Below, piece after piece: positions 18,585-26,642 of a DNA stretch of 64,000 nucleotides. The position numbers and the translations under genes are program-made. The stretch comes from Flavobacterium nitratireducens (GTDB taxonomy: Bacteria; Bacteroidota; Bacteroidia; Flavobacteriales; Flavobacteriaceae): positions 2,666,001 through 2,730,000 of the forward strand of contig NZ_CP121111.1 in assembly GCF_029625335.1 (NCBI RefSeq), written 5' to 3'. The notes beneath the pieces are model-generated. The model ran no database searches. It saw nothing but the letters and a program-made list of their open reading frames with translations, and was not told the origin of the DNA. Within the stretch, counting starts at the first letter, position 1; every line of letters starts with the position of its first letter.

Positions 18585-19892
18585 ATGAGAAAGATTTATT
18601 TAATCCTTATAATGACTAGTTTGTATTTTAATTTTTCATGTTCATCAGATTTAGACTCTGATTCTACCAATGGAACCAGCATGGGTTCAAATATTCAGGA
18701 AATTACACAAGCAAAGCAGTTTTATAGTGATAATGGAGGTGCTTTTAAGTTTAGATTGTATTATTTTCCCCCCTCTGAAGGAAGTACTACCAATAACAAT
18801 AATCAAGCGGCCGAAATCAATAAAATATTAGATTATAATGGAATTATTTCTGTCATCGCAAAATACACATTGTTTGCCCAAAGTATTCAAAGTTATGGGG
18901 CAGTTGTAAATTGTCAGGGGGATTTTATTTCTCCGCAAACTTCGACAGCTGTTGGATTACAATCGCAATACTTCAATGATGATTTTGAGGTTTTAGCAAA
19001 TAATAATCTGGTTTCCTATAGTCATTCTAATTCCTCATTTGAGGGGAATTATGGCTATGCAGGTGCAAGTTATCACAACCACACGTTAAATACTCATAAT
19101 GGACCAACTTCAGCTAGTACTAATCAAGGGTATATGGGGCAGTTCAATAATCAGTTTTTTATGCTGAGTATGGGTTTGAATTCTAATTATGGGCACCCTA
19201 TGTTGTATAATAATTATAATCCTAATACAGGAGCTTGGAGTGGTACAGCAGTAAGTCAAATGGATTGGGTACAGGGAGTGATGACAAATCTTCCTACAAC
19301 TAATCATGCTTCAAAAGCAGGTAATACTGATAAAATCTTTTGGGCATGGTTGAGTTTTAATACAACTACAGATAATGGTAAAATTAATATCATTAATTAC
19401 AACGGTTCAGCGTTTAGCGCAGTAACTTCACTAGATGGAATAGGAAGTGTAGGCACAGGTTTGAGTATGGAATATAAGCATAGTATTCATTTGTGTAAAA
19501 ATCCAAACAATTTATCCAATCCTTACATGGTAGTTCGTAGATACAATACGGATGTTTTAGATATTTATAAATTCACAGGAACTGCAATAGAGGTGGTTAA
19601 AACAGGGATTAGTTTGCCTGTAATGATACCAATAACATCTGGGACAACACGTGTTTATAAAGAGATTGTTTTTTCAGGTAGTTCTATTTATCTCATAACC
19701 GGAAAAGATAAATACTTGTATAAATTGTCTGGAAATACTTTTGTTGTGGATAAACCAAACTTAACACAGGCAAACGAAACAATTTCAGCTTTGGAAAGTA
19801 CATCAAATGGAATCTTGGTTTCAATCGTAAAATCAATTTTGTCTACACCACAACCTAAAATGGTTTCGGACGTGGTTTTAATTCCTAATTAA
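18585..19892 (+). CDS. Large putative lipoprotein, unknown
   Basis: 435 residues; signal peptide with YFNFSCSSD gives a lipobox Cys near residue 19. The mature part is rich in Asn, Ser, Thr and Tyr (SYSHSNSSFEGNYGYAGASYHNHTLNTHNG; NYGHPMLYNNYNPNTGAW), typical of secreted Bacteroidota surface proteins, and may form a beta-propeller (repeated F-x-G-x-A-I and Y-L-Y-K-L-S-G units). No known domain recognised. Second gene of the operon after the operator at 17775. Confidence 0.6.
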   Translation: MRKIYLILIMTSLYFNFSCSSDLDSDSTNGTSMGSNIQEITQAKQFYSDNGGAFKFRLYYFPPSEGSTTNNNNQAAEINKILDYNGIISVIAKYTLFAQSIQSYGAVVNCQGDFISPQTSTAVGLQSQYFNDDFEVLANNNLVSYSHSNSSFEGNYGYAGASYHNHTLNTHNGPTSASTNQGYMGQFNNQFFMLSMGLNSNYGHPMLYNNYNPNTGAWSGTAVSQMDWVQGVMTNLPTTNHASKAGNTDKIFWAWLSFNTTTDNGKINIINYNGSAFSAVTSLDGIGSVGTGLSMEYKHSIHLCKNPNNLSNPYMVVRRYNTDVLDIYKFTGTAIEVVKTGISLPVMIPITSGTTRVYKEIVFSGSSIYLITGKDKYLYKLSGNTFVVDKPNLTQANETISALESTSNGILVSIVKSILSTPQPKMVSDVVLIPN

Positions 19893-19907
19893 AAATATTT
19901 AAAAAAA

Positions 19908-20565
19908 ATGAAAGCAAAAATCTTATTAATTACAATGACAGTTTACTTTATCGGTTTTTCAATTAATGCACAGGTGACAGATAAAAATGGCATTGTTTAC
20001 AAAACAGTAAAAATTGGCACTCAAATTTGGATGTCCGAGAATGTGAAGACAACCACTTTTCAAAACGGAGATCTAATTCCTGAGGCTAAAAATGTAGAAG
20101 ATTGGATAAAAGCAGGAAAGGAAGGAAAGCCAATGTTTATTTCATGGGACAAATCTTCGGATATTAAAGACTATGGAAATCTATATAACTGGTATGCCAT
20201 TACCGATAAAAGAGGTTTTGCTCCTAAAGGATGGCATATTCCATCAGATAAGGAATGGACTATTTTAGCTAATTTTCTTGGAGGTACAAAATTAGCGACA
20301 GATAAATTAAAAAGTGATTCGCTACGTATAGGTTGGGAAGTTTATGAAGGAGGAAGTAATGTGAGCGGTTTTTCGGGTTATCCGGGAAGAAAAAATAACA
20401 CCCGAAGGGTCTTATGAAGATTTGAGTTTTTATGGATATTGGTGGAGTTCTTCCGAATCTGATGGTTTAGGCTTGAATAGAAATTTATCAATGGATAATT
20501 CTCCTTTTGATTCAGCCTCTAGTTTTAAAGGGAATGGATTTTCAGTTCGATGTATAAAGGATTAA
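19908..20565 (+). CDS. Fib-succ major paralogous domain protein (frame disrupted)
   Basis: The frame breaks at the six-A run 20390-20395; removing one A gives GYPGRKITPEGSYEDLSFYGYWWSSSE and a stop at 20563-20565, about 218 residues. Signal peptide ending INAQ, then VYKTVKIGTQIWMSENVKTTTFQNG, YGNLYNWYAITDKRGFAPKGWHIPSDKEW and the final GFSVRCIKD. These are the hallmarks of the Fibrobacter succinogenes major paralogous domain, a secreted C-type-lectin-like fold related to formylglycine-generating enzymes. Third gene after the operator at 17775, spaced 15 bases from its neighbour. Without the indel the C-terminal third is lost. Confidence 0.85.
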
Positions 20566-20662
20566 TGATTTAGTAGTTATTGTGTATTTGAACCCATTTA
20601 TTTTTATTAGAAATGATGTTTCTGGTGTTTGGTATTTTTAATACTTTTATAAAAAAACATAA

Positions 20663-21286
20663 ATGCAAAGAAAAATACTTTTAGGGATAGTACTAATAGC
20701 AATAATAGTCTTATTATTCAAATACTGTGATTTCAAGAAAGAGGATGAATCGGCAGGTATTAGCTATAATACTAACTTAATCCAGCAGCAAATTGTAAAT
20801 GTGGGGAAATTAGTCGTAACCGAAGGGCATTTTGCTGAGGTGATTACGTATAAGAACCAACAAAAATATTTGATGAATATGCTTTCATTTGAAAAGAAAG
20901 CACTTTTAGTTGTTAATGCGGATGTGACGGTAGCCTACGATTTGCATCAAATGAAATACGATATTGATGAAGCAAATAAAACAATCACTATTTTGAATAT
21001 ACCAAAGGAAGAAATCAAAATTAGTCCAGATATTCAGTTTTATGATGTAGAACAAAGCAAATTGAATCCTTTTACAGGAGAAGATTACAATAAAATCAAC
21101 AAACAGGTTAGAGCTAATTTGGCCAAAAAAATTGAAAAATCTTCCTTAAAGAAAAATGCTCAAAACCGCTTGATTTCCGAACTTTCTAAAATGCTGATTT
21201 TAACCAATAGCATGGGTTGGAAGTTGCAATACGAAAACAAAGTAATTGAAAACGAAACTGATTTAAGACAAAATATTAAATTATAG
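20663..21286 (+). CDS. DUF4230 membrane-anchored protein
   Basis: 207 residues with an N-terminal membrane helix (LLGIVLIAIIVLLFKYC) and a body typical of DUF4230: VVTEGHFAEVITYKNQQ, KKALLVVNADVTVAYDLHQM, ITILNIPKEEIKISPDIQFYDVEQSKLNPF. The body would lie in the periplasm. Function unknown. It is convergent with the truncated hemoglobin gene, only 3 bases apart. Confidence 0.85.
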   Translation: MQRKILLGIVLIAIIVLLFKYCDFKKEDESAGISYNTNLIQQQIVNVGKLVVTEGHFAEVITYKNQQKYLMNMLSFEKKALLVVNADVTVAYDLHQMKYDIDEANKTITILNIPKEEIKISPDIQFYDVEQSKLNPFTGEDYNKINKQVRANLAKKIEKSSLKKNAQNRLISELSKMLILTNSMGWKLQYENKVIENETDLRQNIKL

Positions 21287-21289
21287 TGA

Positions 21290-21688
21290 TCAACTTTCAA
21301 AAAAATTGCGACCTCCTGTTCTAAAGTATTCTATTTTGTAAAAGAACATTTCAGCCATGTTTTTAGCACGAAGTTTAGCTTCTTCGGCTAATGCTCCGGT
21401 ATAAAGACTATCAATGGTTTCGGTAAAAATTTCCATCCAACGATTAAAATGTGTTTTTTCTACAGGCAGATGTTTATGAGGAGGAAAAGGACTTCCTGAA
21501 TAGGTATGTTCTTCCAGTAAGATAGTTTGCCAAAAGCGATACATTCTTTCTAAATGTGAAGGCCAATTGTTGCCAATTTTTTCATTAAAAATTGGGCCAA
21601 TAAGTGTGTCTTTTTGCACTTTTCCATAGAAGGTGTCAACCAATAATTTGATGTCGTCAAGAGTTTTGATATCGCTTAATGCTGTCAT
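21290..21688 (-). CDS. Group III truncated hemoglobin
   Basis: 132 residues, a normal length. Features of the 2-on-2 globin group III are visible: VDTFYGKVQKD-x3-GPIFN (B/C region), WPSHLERMYRFWQTILL (E helix), and LPVEKTHFNRWMEIF with the proximal heme His near residue 80. Binds heme and probably O2 or NO in the cytoplasm; in this lineage a role in NO or redox defence is assumed, not shown. It lies downstream of ilvA with a 34-base gap on the same strand and may be cotranscribed. Confidence 0.92.
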   Translation of the reverse strand: MTALSDIKTLDDIKLLVDTFYGKVQKDTLIGPIFNEKIGNNWPSHLERMYRFWQTILLEEHTYSGSPFPPHKHLPVEKTHFNRWMEIFTETIDSLYTGALAEEAKLRAKNMAEMFFYKIEYFRTGGRNFFES

Positions 21689-21722
21689 TTTTTTTAAATT
21701 TGAGATTAGAATTTTGAGGTTC

Positions 21723-22967
21723 TTAACCGATTAATTGGTTGAATAAATCTTGTTTTTCGTTTAGGTATTCATACTGAAAACCTTTTTCTTTCATTTTTGT
21801 TTTGATAGCAACAATGTCGTTTCTGTTTTTCAATTCAAGACCTACAACTGCTGGGCCTACCTCACGATTGTTTTTTTTAGTAAACTGGAAATAGGTAATG
21901 TCGTCTTCAGGTCCTAAAATGTCATTAACAAATTCTTTTAATGCTCCGGGACGTTGCGGAAATTGGATCATAAAATAATGCATCAATCCTTCGTAAAGTA
22001 AAGAACGTTCTTTGATTTCGGCAGTACGTTCAATATCGTTGTTGCTTCCGCTTACGATACAAACAACTGTTTTTCCTTTGATTTCTTCTTTATAAAAATC
22101 CAAAGCGGCAATAGACAATGCACCAGCAGGTTCTACTACCATTGCTTCTTCATTGTATAAACGTAAAATAGTGGTACACACTTTTCCTTCAGGAACTAAA
22201 ATGATATCACTTAGGTTTTTTTTGCAGATTTCAAAAGTGATTTTCCCTACTTGTTTCACGGCGGCTCCATCTACAAACTTGTTGATGTTTTCCAAAACGG
22301 TTACTTCGCCATTGGCAATTGAAGTCTTCATCGAAGGTGCTCCTTCAGGTTCGATTCCTATGATTTTAGTTTTAGGACTCAAATGTTTGAATACTTCTGA
22401 AAGTCCTGCAGATAATCCTCCGCCGCCCAGTGGAACAAAAACATAATCAATAGGCTGAGTGTAACTTTCTAAAATTTCTAAACCTACTGTTCCTTGACCA
22501 GCAATTACTTTTTCATCGTCAAATGGGTGAATAAAAGCCATTTTGTTAGTAGTGGCATCTATCATTGCAGCTGCATAAGCATCGTCAAAAGTATCTCCTG
22601 TAAGCACAATTTCAACAAAGGAACCTCCAAAAAGAGTTACTTGTTTTACTTTTTGTTTCGGAGTGGTTTTAGGCATGTATATTTTGCCTTTTATTTGAAG
22701 TAATTTACAGGAATATGCTACGCCCTGAGCATGGTTTCCAGCACTGGCGCAAATTACCCCTTGCGCTTTTTCTCCAGGACTTAGTGTGCTGATTTTATTG
22801 TAAGCACCTCTTATTTTATAAGAACGAACCGTTTGTAAATCCTCTCTTTTTAATAAAATGCGAGTATTAAATTCATTAGAAAGATTTAAATTTTCGGTCA
22901 AAGGTGTTTGCATTACGACACCTTCTAATTGTTTTTTTGCTTCTTGTATTTGTTGAAATAAATCCAT
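21723..22967 (-). CDS. ilvA: Threonine dehydratase (biosynthetic)
   Basis: 414 residues. Deaminates L-threonine to 2-oxobutanoate, first step of isoleucine synthesis, in the cytoplasm with PLP. The PLP lysine is in RSYKIRGAYNK (K51), the phosphate-binding Gly loop is GGGGLSAG, and ASAGNHAQGVAYSC is the usual second block. A C-terminal regulatory ACT-like part (about 325-414, HYFMIQFPQRPGALKEFVNDILG) is present, so feedback control by isoleucine is likely. Transcription is predicted to be controlled by the Ile-codon leader and terminator at 22979-23101. Confidence 0.95.
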   Translation of the reverse strand: MDLFQQIQEAKKQLEGVVMQTPLTENLNLSNEFNTRILLKREDLQTVRSYKIRGAYNKISTLSPGEKAQGVICASAGNHAQGVAYSCKLLQIKGKIYMPKTTPKQKVKQVTLFGGSFVEIVLTGDTFDDAYAAAMIDATTNKMAFIHPFDDEKVIAGQGTVGLEILESYTQPIDYVFVPLGGGGLSAGLSEVFKHLSPKTKIIGIEPEGAPSMKTSIANGEVTVLENINKFVDGAAVKQVGKITFEICKKNLSDIILVPEGKVCTTILRLYNEEAMVVEPAGALSIAALDFYKEEIKGKTVVCIVSGSNNDIERTAEIKERSLLYEGLMHYFMIQFPQRPGALKEFVNDILGPEDDITYFQFTKKNNREVGPAVVGLELKNRNDIVAIKTKMKEKGFQYEYLNEKQDLFNQLIG

Positions 22968-22978
22968 GTCTTCTAAAT

Positions 22979-23005
22979 AAAAAAACCTCCTTTGTAGGAG
23001 GTTTT
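22979..23005 (-). terminator. Attenuator terminator before ilvA
   Basis: Minus-strand stem AAAACCTCCT / AGGAGGTTTT (10 base pairs, loop ACAA) followed by seven T, ending 11 bases before the ilvA start. Standing upstream of the gene it controls, and with a leader peptide before it, it is best read as an attenuator. Confidence 0.85.
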
Positions 23006-23050
23006 ATAAATTGTAATACTATAATTGATTTACATAAACCTCCTGCATTA
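22979..23050 (-). promoter_or_regulatory. Transcription attenuator of ilvA
   Basis: Directly after the leader-peptide stop, AGGAGGTTT (about 23036-23044, minus strand) is complementary to AAACCTCCT, the 5' arm of the terminator. The two structures exclude each other: if the ribosome stalls in the run of Ile codons, the upstream segment stays free and pairs with the arm (antiterminator, ilvA on); if isoleucyl-tRNA is plentiful, the ribosome covers it and the terminator forms. This is the classical 2:3 versus 3:4 arrangement. Confidence 0.8.
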
Positions 23051-23101
23051 TTATGGAATAATAATGATAATTGAGATTTGAATGTTAAACGTGTTTTTCA
23101 T
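23051..23101 (-). CDS. ilvA leader peptide
   Basis: A 16-codon frame on the minus strand encodes MKNTFNIQISIIIIIP. Seven of 16 codons are Ile, five of them consecutive (ATT, ATC, ATT, ATT, ATT), and the frame ends in TAA just before the antiterminator segment. The start lies about 18 bases after a good promoter -7 box. The peptide itself probably has no function; its translation measures Ile-tRNA supply. Confidence 0.82.
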   Translation of the reverse strand: MKNTFNIQISIIIIIP

Positions 23102-23118
23102 GTTTGATTTTCTGTCTA

Positions 23119-23145
23119 CAAAGATAGCGTAATTATTTGGATCAA
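23119..23145 (-). promoter_or_regulatory. Promoter of the ilvA leader
   Basis: Minus strand: TTG at 23145-23143 and TATCTTTG at 23126-23119, a perfect TAnnTTTG box, 16 bases apart (slightly short). The leader peptide ATG follows after 17 bases, so its 5' leader is very short. Confidence 0.65.
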
Positions 23146-23155
23146 TATAAAAGTC

Positions 23156-23698
23156 CTATTTTTTTTCTTCTCCAGGAGGGAATTGTGCTAAGATTTTTGA
23201 TACAAAGTCATTAATCTGTTTTTCCTTTTCTATTCTGTTTTCCGAAAGAGTTCCTATTCCTTGTCCTTGCCAAACCAATTCTTTTTTCTTGGTATCAATT
23301 AAGTCGATGAAAAGAGTTCCTTGAGTTGAAGAAGAGACAAAGGTGTTTCCTCCACCCCAAAAATAAGGATTCCATCCCCATCCCCAGCCATAACCCCAAC
23401 CCATATTGAATTGGTTTACATCAATTTGTTCTCTTTCTTTAGTGAAAAAATTAATGAGTAAATCTGGGTTATCACTTTTAGTCATTCCTTTTTGGCTTAA
23501 CGAATTGTCTATTGCGTGTAAAATTCTTCTTTTATCTAAATCAGATATTTCAACTTTGTCAATTCCTTTTTTATGGAAGGCATAGGTTTTGTATTGTTTA
23601 AAATCTACATGGCTATCGTAGTCAGAATTTACTCTTACAGAACTACAGGCATTGAATAGAAAAAGAAATAAGAGCGGTAGTATTTTTATTGTTTTCAT
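23156..23698 (-). CDS. DUF4136 lipoprotein
   Basis: 180 residues; signal peptide ending LFNACSS gives a lipobox. The mature part fits DUF4136: DYDSHVDFKQYKTYAFHKKG, ILHAIDNSLSQKGMTKSDNPDLLINFFTKE, a Trp/Gly stretch (GWGYGWGWGWNPYFWGGG), TLFIDLIDTKKKELVWQGQGIGTL and FVSKILAQFPP. Probably an outer-membrane lipoprotein; function unknown. The next gene on the strand begins with its own promoter and attenuator, so it is probably transcribed alone. Confidence 0.88.
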   Translation of the reverse strand: MKTIKILPLLFLFLFNACSSVRVNSDYDSHVDFKQYKTYAFHKKGIDKVEISDLDKRRILHAIDNSLSQKGMTKSDNPDLLINFFTKEREQIDVNQFNMGWGYGWGWGWNPYFWGGGNTFVSSSTQGTLFIDLIDTKKKELVWQGQGIGTLSENRIEKEKQINDFVSKILAQFPPGEEKK

Positions 23699-23783
23699 AG
23701 TGCAATTTTTTGATTATTAATCTATAATTAAAATTTAGGTGTTTATTTGAACTATAAAACAGGAAAAAGTTTTGTTAATACCT

Positions 23784-23960
23784 CTATTTCTTGTTTGTTC
23801 CTGTTTTTTTATCATATCCATAAGGACAATGTCGACAACCGCTTTTACAACAATAACCTCTTTTTAAATGATATTTTTCTGTAAAACATTTGTATCCTTC
23901 TGGAGTGTAATAGAAATCTTCACCTTCTATTAATTTATTTTCATTACTTTGCCCAATCAT
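23784..23960 (-). CDS. DUF5522 small Cys-rich protein
   Basis: 58 residues, too short for most gene tracks. The sequence contains LIEGEDFYYTPEGYKCFTEK and KRGYCCKSGCRHCPYGYDKK, the conserved block of DUF5522, with four closely spaced Cys plus a His that could bind a metal. Cytoplasmic, no signal. Its function is unknown. It lies between the DUF4136 gene and a divergent gene at 24005. Confidence 0.85.
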   Translation of the reverse strand: MIGQSNENKLIEGEDFYYTPEGYKCFTEKYHLKRGYCCKSGCRHCPYGYDKKTGTNKK

Positions 23961-24004
23961 TAATTTTTGTTGTTCATTTCTACAAATTTAAAATTTAAAA
24001 CGCA

Positions 24005-24340
24005 ATGTTTCTCTTCGTTAACAAGTATTTAATACCCAAAGGATTTCGTGGTTTAACTCTGTATCCCTTTGTGATTTTAAAATACAAAGAAGACAAATCT
24101 AATGCTGTTTTAATCAATCATGAACGTATTCATTTACAACAACAAATAGAAATGTTACTTTTTCCTTTTTTTATTTGGTATGGTACAGAATATCTGTTTT
24201 TGTTGTTAAAATACAACAACAAAAATCATGCCTATCGAAGTATTTCTTTTGAAAGAGAGGCCTATAGCAATGAGACTGATTTAGAATATCTTAAAAAAAG
24301 AAAGCTTTTTAGTTTTTTAAGGTATTTGAGAAAGTCCTAA
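24005..24340 (+). CDS. Small protein with HExxH motif
   Basis: 111 residues. NHERIHLQQQIEML carries an HExxH zinc-protease signature (HERIH, residues 39-43), followed by a hydrophobic helix (LLFPFFIWYGTEYLFLLL) and FEREAYSNETD, where an E in EREAY could be the third zinc ligand of a gluzincin. The size is far below that of known active metalloproteases. I recognise it only as a conserved Bacteroidota hypothetical. Divergent from the DUF5522 gene. Confidence 0.7.
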   Translation: MFLFVNKYLIPKGFRGLTLYPFVILKYKEDKSNAVLINHERIHLQQQIEMLLFPFFIWYGTEYLFLLLKYNNKNHAYRSISFEREAYSNETDLEYLKKRKLFSFLRYLRKS

Positions 24341-24833
24341 AAATGATTTTAACCGCAAAGAAGAAAAAGTTTTTACAAAGCGCACTAAGAAAAAAATCGG
24401 CGTTTATCTGCAAAATCTGCGTGCAATTTTTTAAACATATAAGTCATATACGTATGTTGAAAGTTTAAAAAGCAGTTAAGTACTTTTAAGTTGTTTTCAT
24501 CAATGAAAACTTTGGTGAAATCCTTTTAATCTGTGGTGTAAATAACGATGTAAAGTTTAGATAAGTTTATTTTCATTTATGAAAATATAAATCCGTGGAA
24601 TTTTGAACTCAAAGATTTTAAAAATCAATTAGTGCATTCGTGGCAGTTATTAACAGCAAAGAAGACAAAAAAAATCTGTGATAATCTGTGTAACCCGCCT
24701 GCCAGCGAGGCAGGTCTGTGGCAAAAATAATGTTGTAAAGTTCTCAAAGTTTAAATTGAAAATAATTTATGAATTTGAGGTCGAAAAGGATGGTGAATCC
24801 TTAGAAGTTTTACCTTTGCAAAAATTATAAGTT
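24341..24833. repeat. Gene-free region with degenerate dispersed repeats
   Basis: 493 bases without a credible open frame. It contains word-like repeats: CGCAAAGAAGA, AATCTGCGTGCAA, AATCTGTG-x-TAATCTGTGTAACC, CCTGCC-AGCGA-GGCAGG (24694-24711 region) and TCTGTGGCAAAAATAA. The last two recur at 54.59-54.77 kb (CAGGCAGGTT, TTTGTGGCAAAAATAA) and related words at 38.70-38.83 kb. These look like a decayed interspersed repeat family. Confidence 0.6.
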
Positions 24834-25730
24834 TTGAATCAAGAAGTACAAATACAATTTCCTAATTCCATTTCGGTTACCATCAAAAGGGATGATTTAT
24901 TGCATCCTGTTGTTTCGGGAAATAAGTTTAGGAAATTAAAATACAATTTGCTTCAAGCAAAATGTGAAAATAAAAAAACACTACTCACTTTTGGTGGTGC
25001 TTTTTCAAATCACATTGCTGCCGTAGCTTATGCTGCTCAGGAAAATGGTTTTCAATCTATAGGTATTATTAGAGGTGATGAATTACGAGATAAAATAGAA
25101 AACAATCCTACGCTTCAATTTGCTCAGGAATGCGGAATGCAATTTGAATTTGTTTCCCGCGAAGTGTATCGTTTAAAAAAAGAAACTTCTTTTTTGACGA
25201 GTATACAAAAACATTTTGGTGATTTTTATTTGGTTCCTGAAGGTGGCACGAATCCTCAAGCTGTAAAAGGCTGTGAGGAGATTTTAACACCAGAAGATAG
25301 TAAGTTTGATTATATTTGTTGTGCTGTGGGAACAGGCGGAACGATTTCGGGTATTATTAATAGCACCTTGCCACATCAAAAAGTAATGGGATTTCCAGCT
25401 CTTAAAGGCGATTTTTTACAAGATGAAATCCGTATTTTTGTGCAGAATGAAAATTGGGAGCTCAATACTAAGTATCATTTTGGTGGATATGGTAAGGTAA
25501 ATGAAGAATTAATTCATTTTATTAATCAATTTTATCAAGATACTAAAATTCCGTTAGATCCTGTATATACTGGGAAAATGGTGTATGGTGTTTTCGACTT
25601 GATTCAAAAGAATTATTTTCCTGCATATTCGAATATTTTGCTTATTCATACTGGCGGTTTACAAGGAATTTACGGAATGAATGTTAAATTAAAAAATAAG
25701 AATTTACCAATACTAACTGTTGATGTTTAA
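24834..25730 (+). CDS. ACC deaminase/D-cysteine desulfhydrase family PLP enzyme
   Basis: 298 residues. TTG at 24834 is the first start after an in-frame stop and gives MNQEVQIQFPNSISVTIKRDDLLHPVVSGNKFRKLKYNL, the normal family start; the PLP lysine is in SGNKFRKLKYN. Further blocks: LTFGGAFSNHIAAVAYAA, LVPEGGTNPQAVKGCEEI, CCAVGTGGTISGII (phosphate loop) and LIHTGGLQGIYGM. The family includes 1-aminocyclopropane-1-carboxylate deaminase and D-cysteine desulfhydrase; the substrate cannot be told here. Overlaps the next gene by 8 bases. Confidence 0.9.
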   Translation: MNQEVQIQFPNSISVTIKRDDLLHPVVSGNKFRKLKYNLLQAKCENKKTLLTFGGAFSNHIAAVAYAAQENGFQSIGIIRGDELRDKIENNPTLQFAQECGMQFEFVSREVYRLKKETSFLTSIQKHFGDFYLVPEGGTNPQAVKGCEEILTPEDSKFDYICCAVGTGGTISGIINSTLPHQKVMGFPALKGDFLQDEIRIFVQNENWELNTKYHFGGYGKVNEELIHFINQFYQDTKIPLDPVYTGKMVYGVFDLIQKNYFPAYSNILLIHTGGLQGIYGMNVKLKNKNLPILTVDV

Positions 25731-26541
25731 GAAAAGCCTACTCTTATGGATTATTTTGATGCTTGTTAGTTGTCATACTACCAAATCTCCAATTGGTTCA
25801 ACTAAAAATAATTCCTATTCTTCAAAAAACAAAAAAACAAATCAAAAAAAGGATGAAGTAATTGTTTCTTCCTCTAGAACTACAGTTACCAATAGTGTTG
25901 TTAGTAATTATGTCTTACAATACAAGGATGTAGCCATGAGTAATATGAAAAATTATGGTATTCCTGCAAGTATTATTTTGGCACAGGGAATTTTAGAGTC
26001 TGGGGCGGGGAGAGGAGAATTGGCAATGAGTGCTAATAATCATTTTGGGATTAAATGCCATTCAGATTGGACAGGAGACAGTGTAAAGCATGATGATGAT
26101 GAAAAGCAAGAATGCTTTCGGAAATACAATAAAGTAGCAGAGTCTTATCGCGATCATGCCCTTTTTTTAAAAGGAAAAACAAGATATGCTAGTTTGTTTG
26201 AACTAGACAAAGATGATTATGAAGCTTGGGCAAGAGGTTTAAGAAAAGCCGGATATGCAACAGATCCTAGTTATCCTGAAAAGTTAATTTCTTATATTGA
26301 GCGTTACGATTTGGCTCAATATGACGCACAGGTTCTCGGTAAAAAATATGTTGCTAATGAGAATAAAAGTGAGCGAATATCAAGTGTAAGTTCCAGAAGC
26401 GAAGGGTACTATGAAGTTCAAAAAGGAGATACATTATATTCGATATCTAAAAAATACAACCTTTTAGTTGAGGATTTAAAGCAAAAAAATAAATTGTCTG
26501 ATAATACACTTTATATAGGTCAGAAATTGAAAGTAAATTAG
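25723..26541 (+). CDS. Glucosaminidase with LysM domain, lipoprotein
   Basis: 272 residues. ATG at 25723 overlaps the stop of the preceding gene and opens a lipoprotein signal (LLLWIILMLVSC). After a Ser/Lys-rich linker, residues about 60-195 form a GH73-type N-acetylglucosaminidase: IPASIILAQGILESGAGRGELAMSANNHFGIKC (catalytic Glu in QGILESG), YRDHALFL, WARGLRKAGYATDPSYPEKLI. A C-terminal LysM domain (YYEVQKGDTLYSISKKYNLLVEDLK to GQKLKVN) binds peptidoglycan. It would trim the cell wall from the periplasm. Confidence 0.93.
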   Translation: MFKKSLLLWIILMLVSCHTTKSPIGSTKNNSYSSKNKKTNQKKDEVIVSSSRTTVTNSVVSNYVLQYKDVAMSNMKNYGIPASIILAQGILESGAGRGELAMSANNHFGIKCHSDWTGDSVKHDDDEKQECFRKYNKVAESYRDHALFLKGKTRYASLFELDKDDYEAWARGLRKAGYATDPSYPEKLISYIERYDLAQYDAQVLGKKYVANENKSERISSVSSRSEGYYEVQKGDTLYSISKKYNLLVEDLKQKNKLSDNTLYIGQKLKVN

Positions 26542-26642
26542 GGAGAATTAAGAATTAAGAAGGTTAAGTGCTAGACGTTGAAGGGATTATTATGAAAAAT
26601 GATAACGATGTCTACAATTACAAATTAGAAATTACAAATTAA

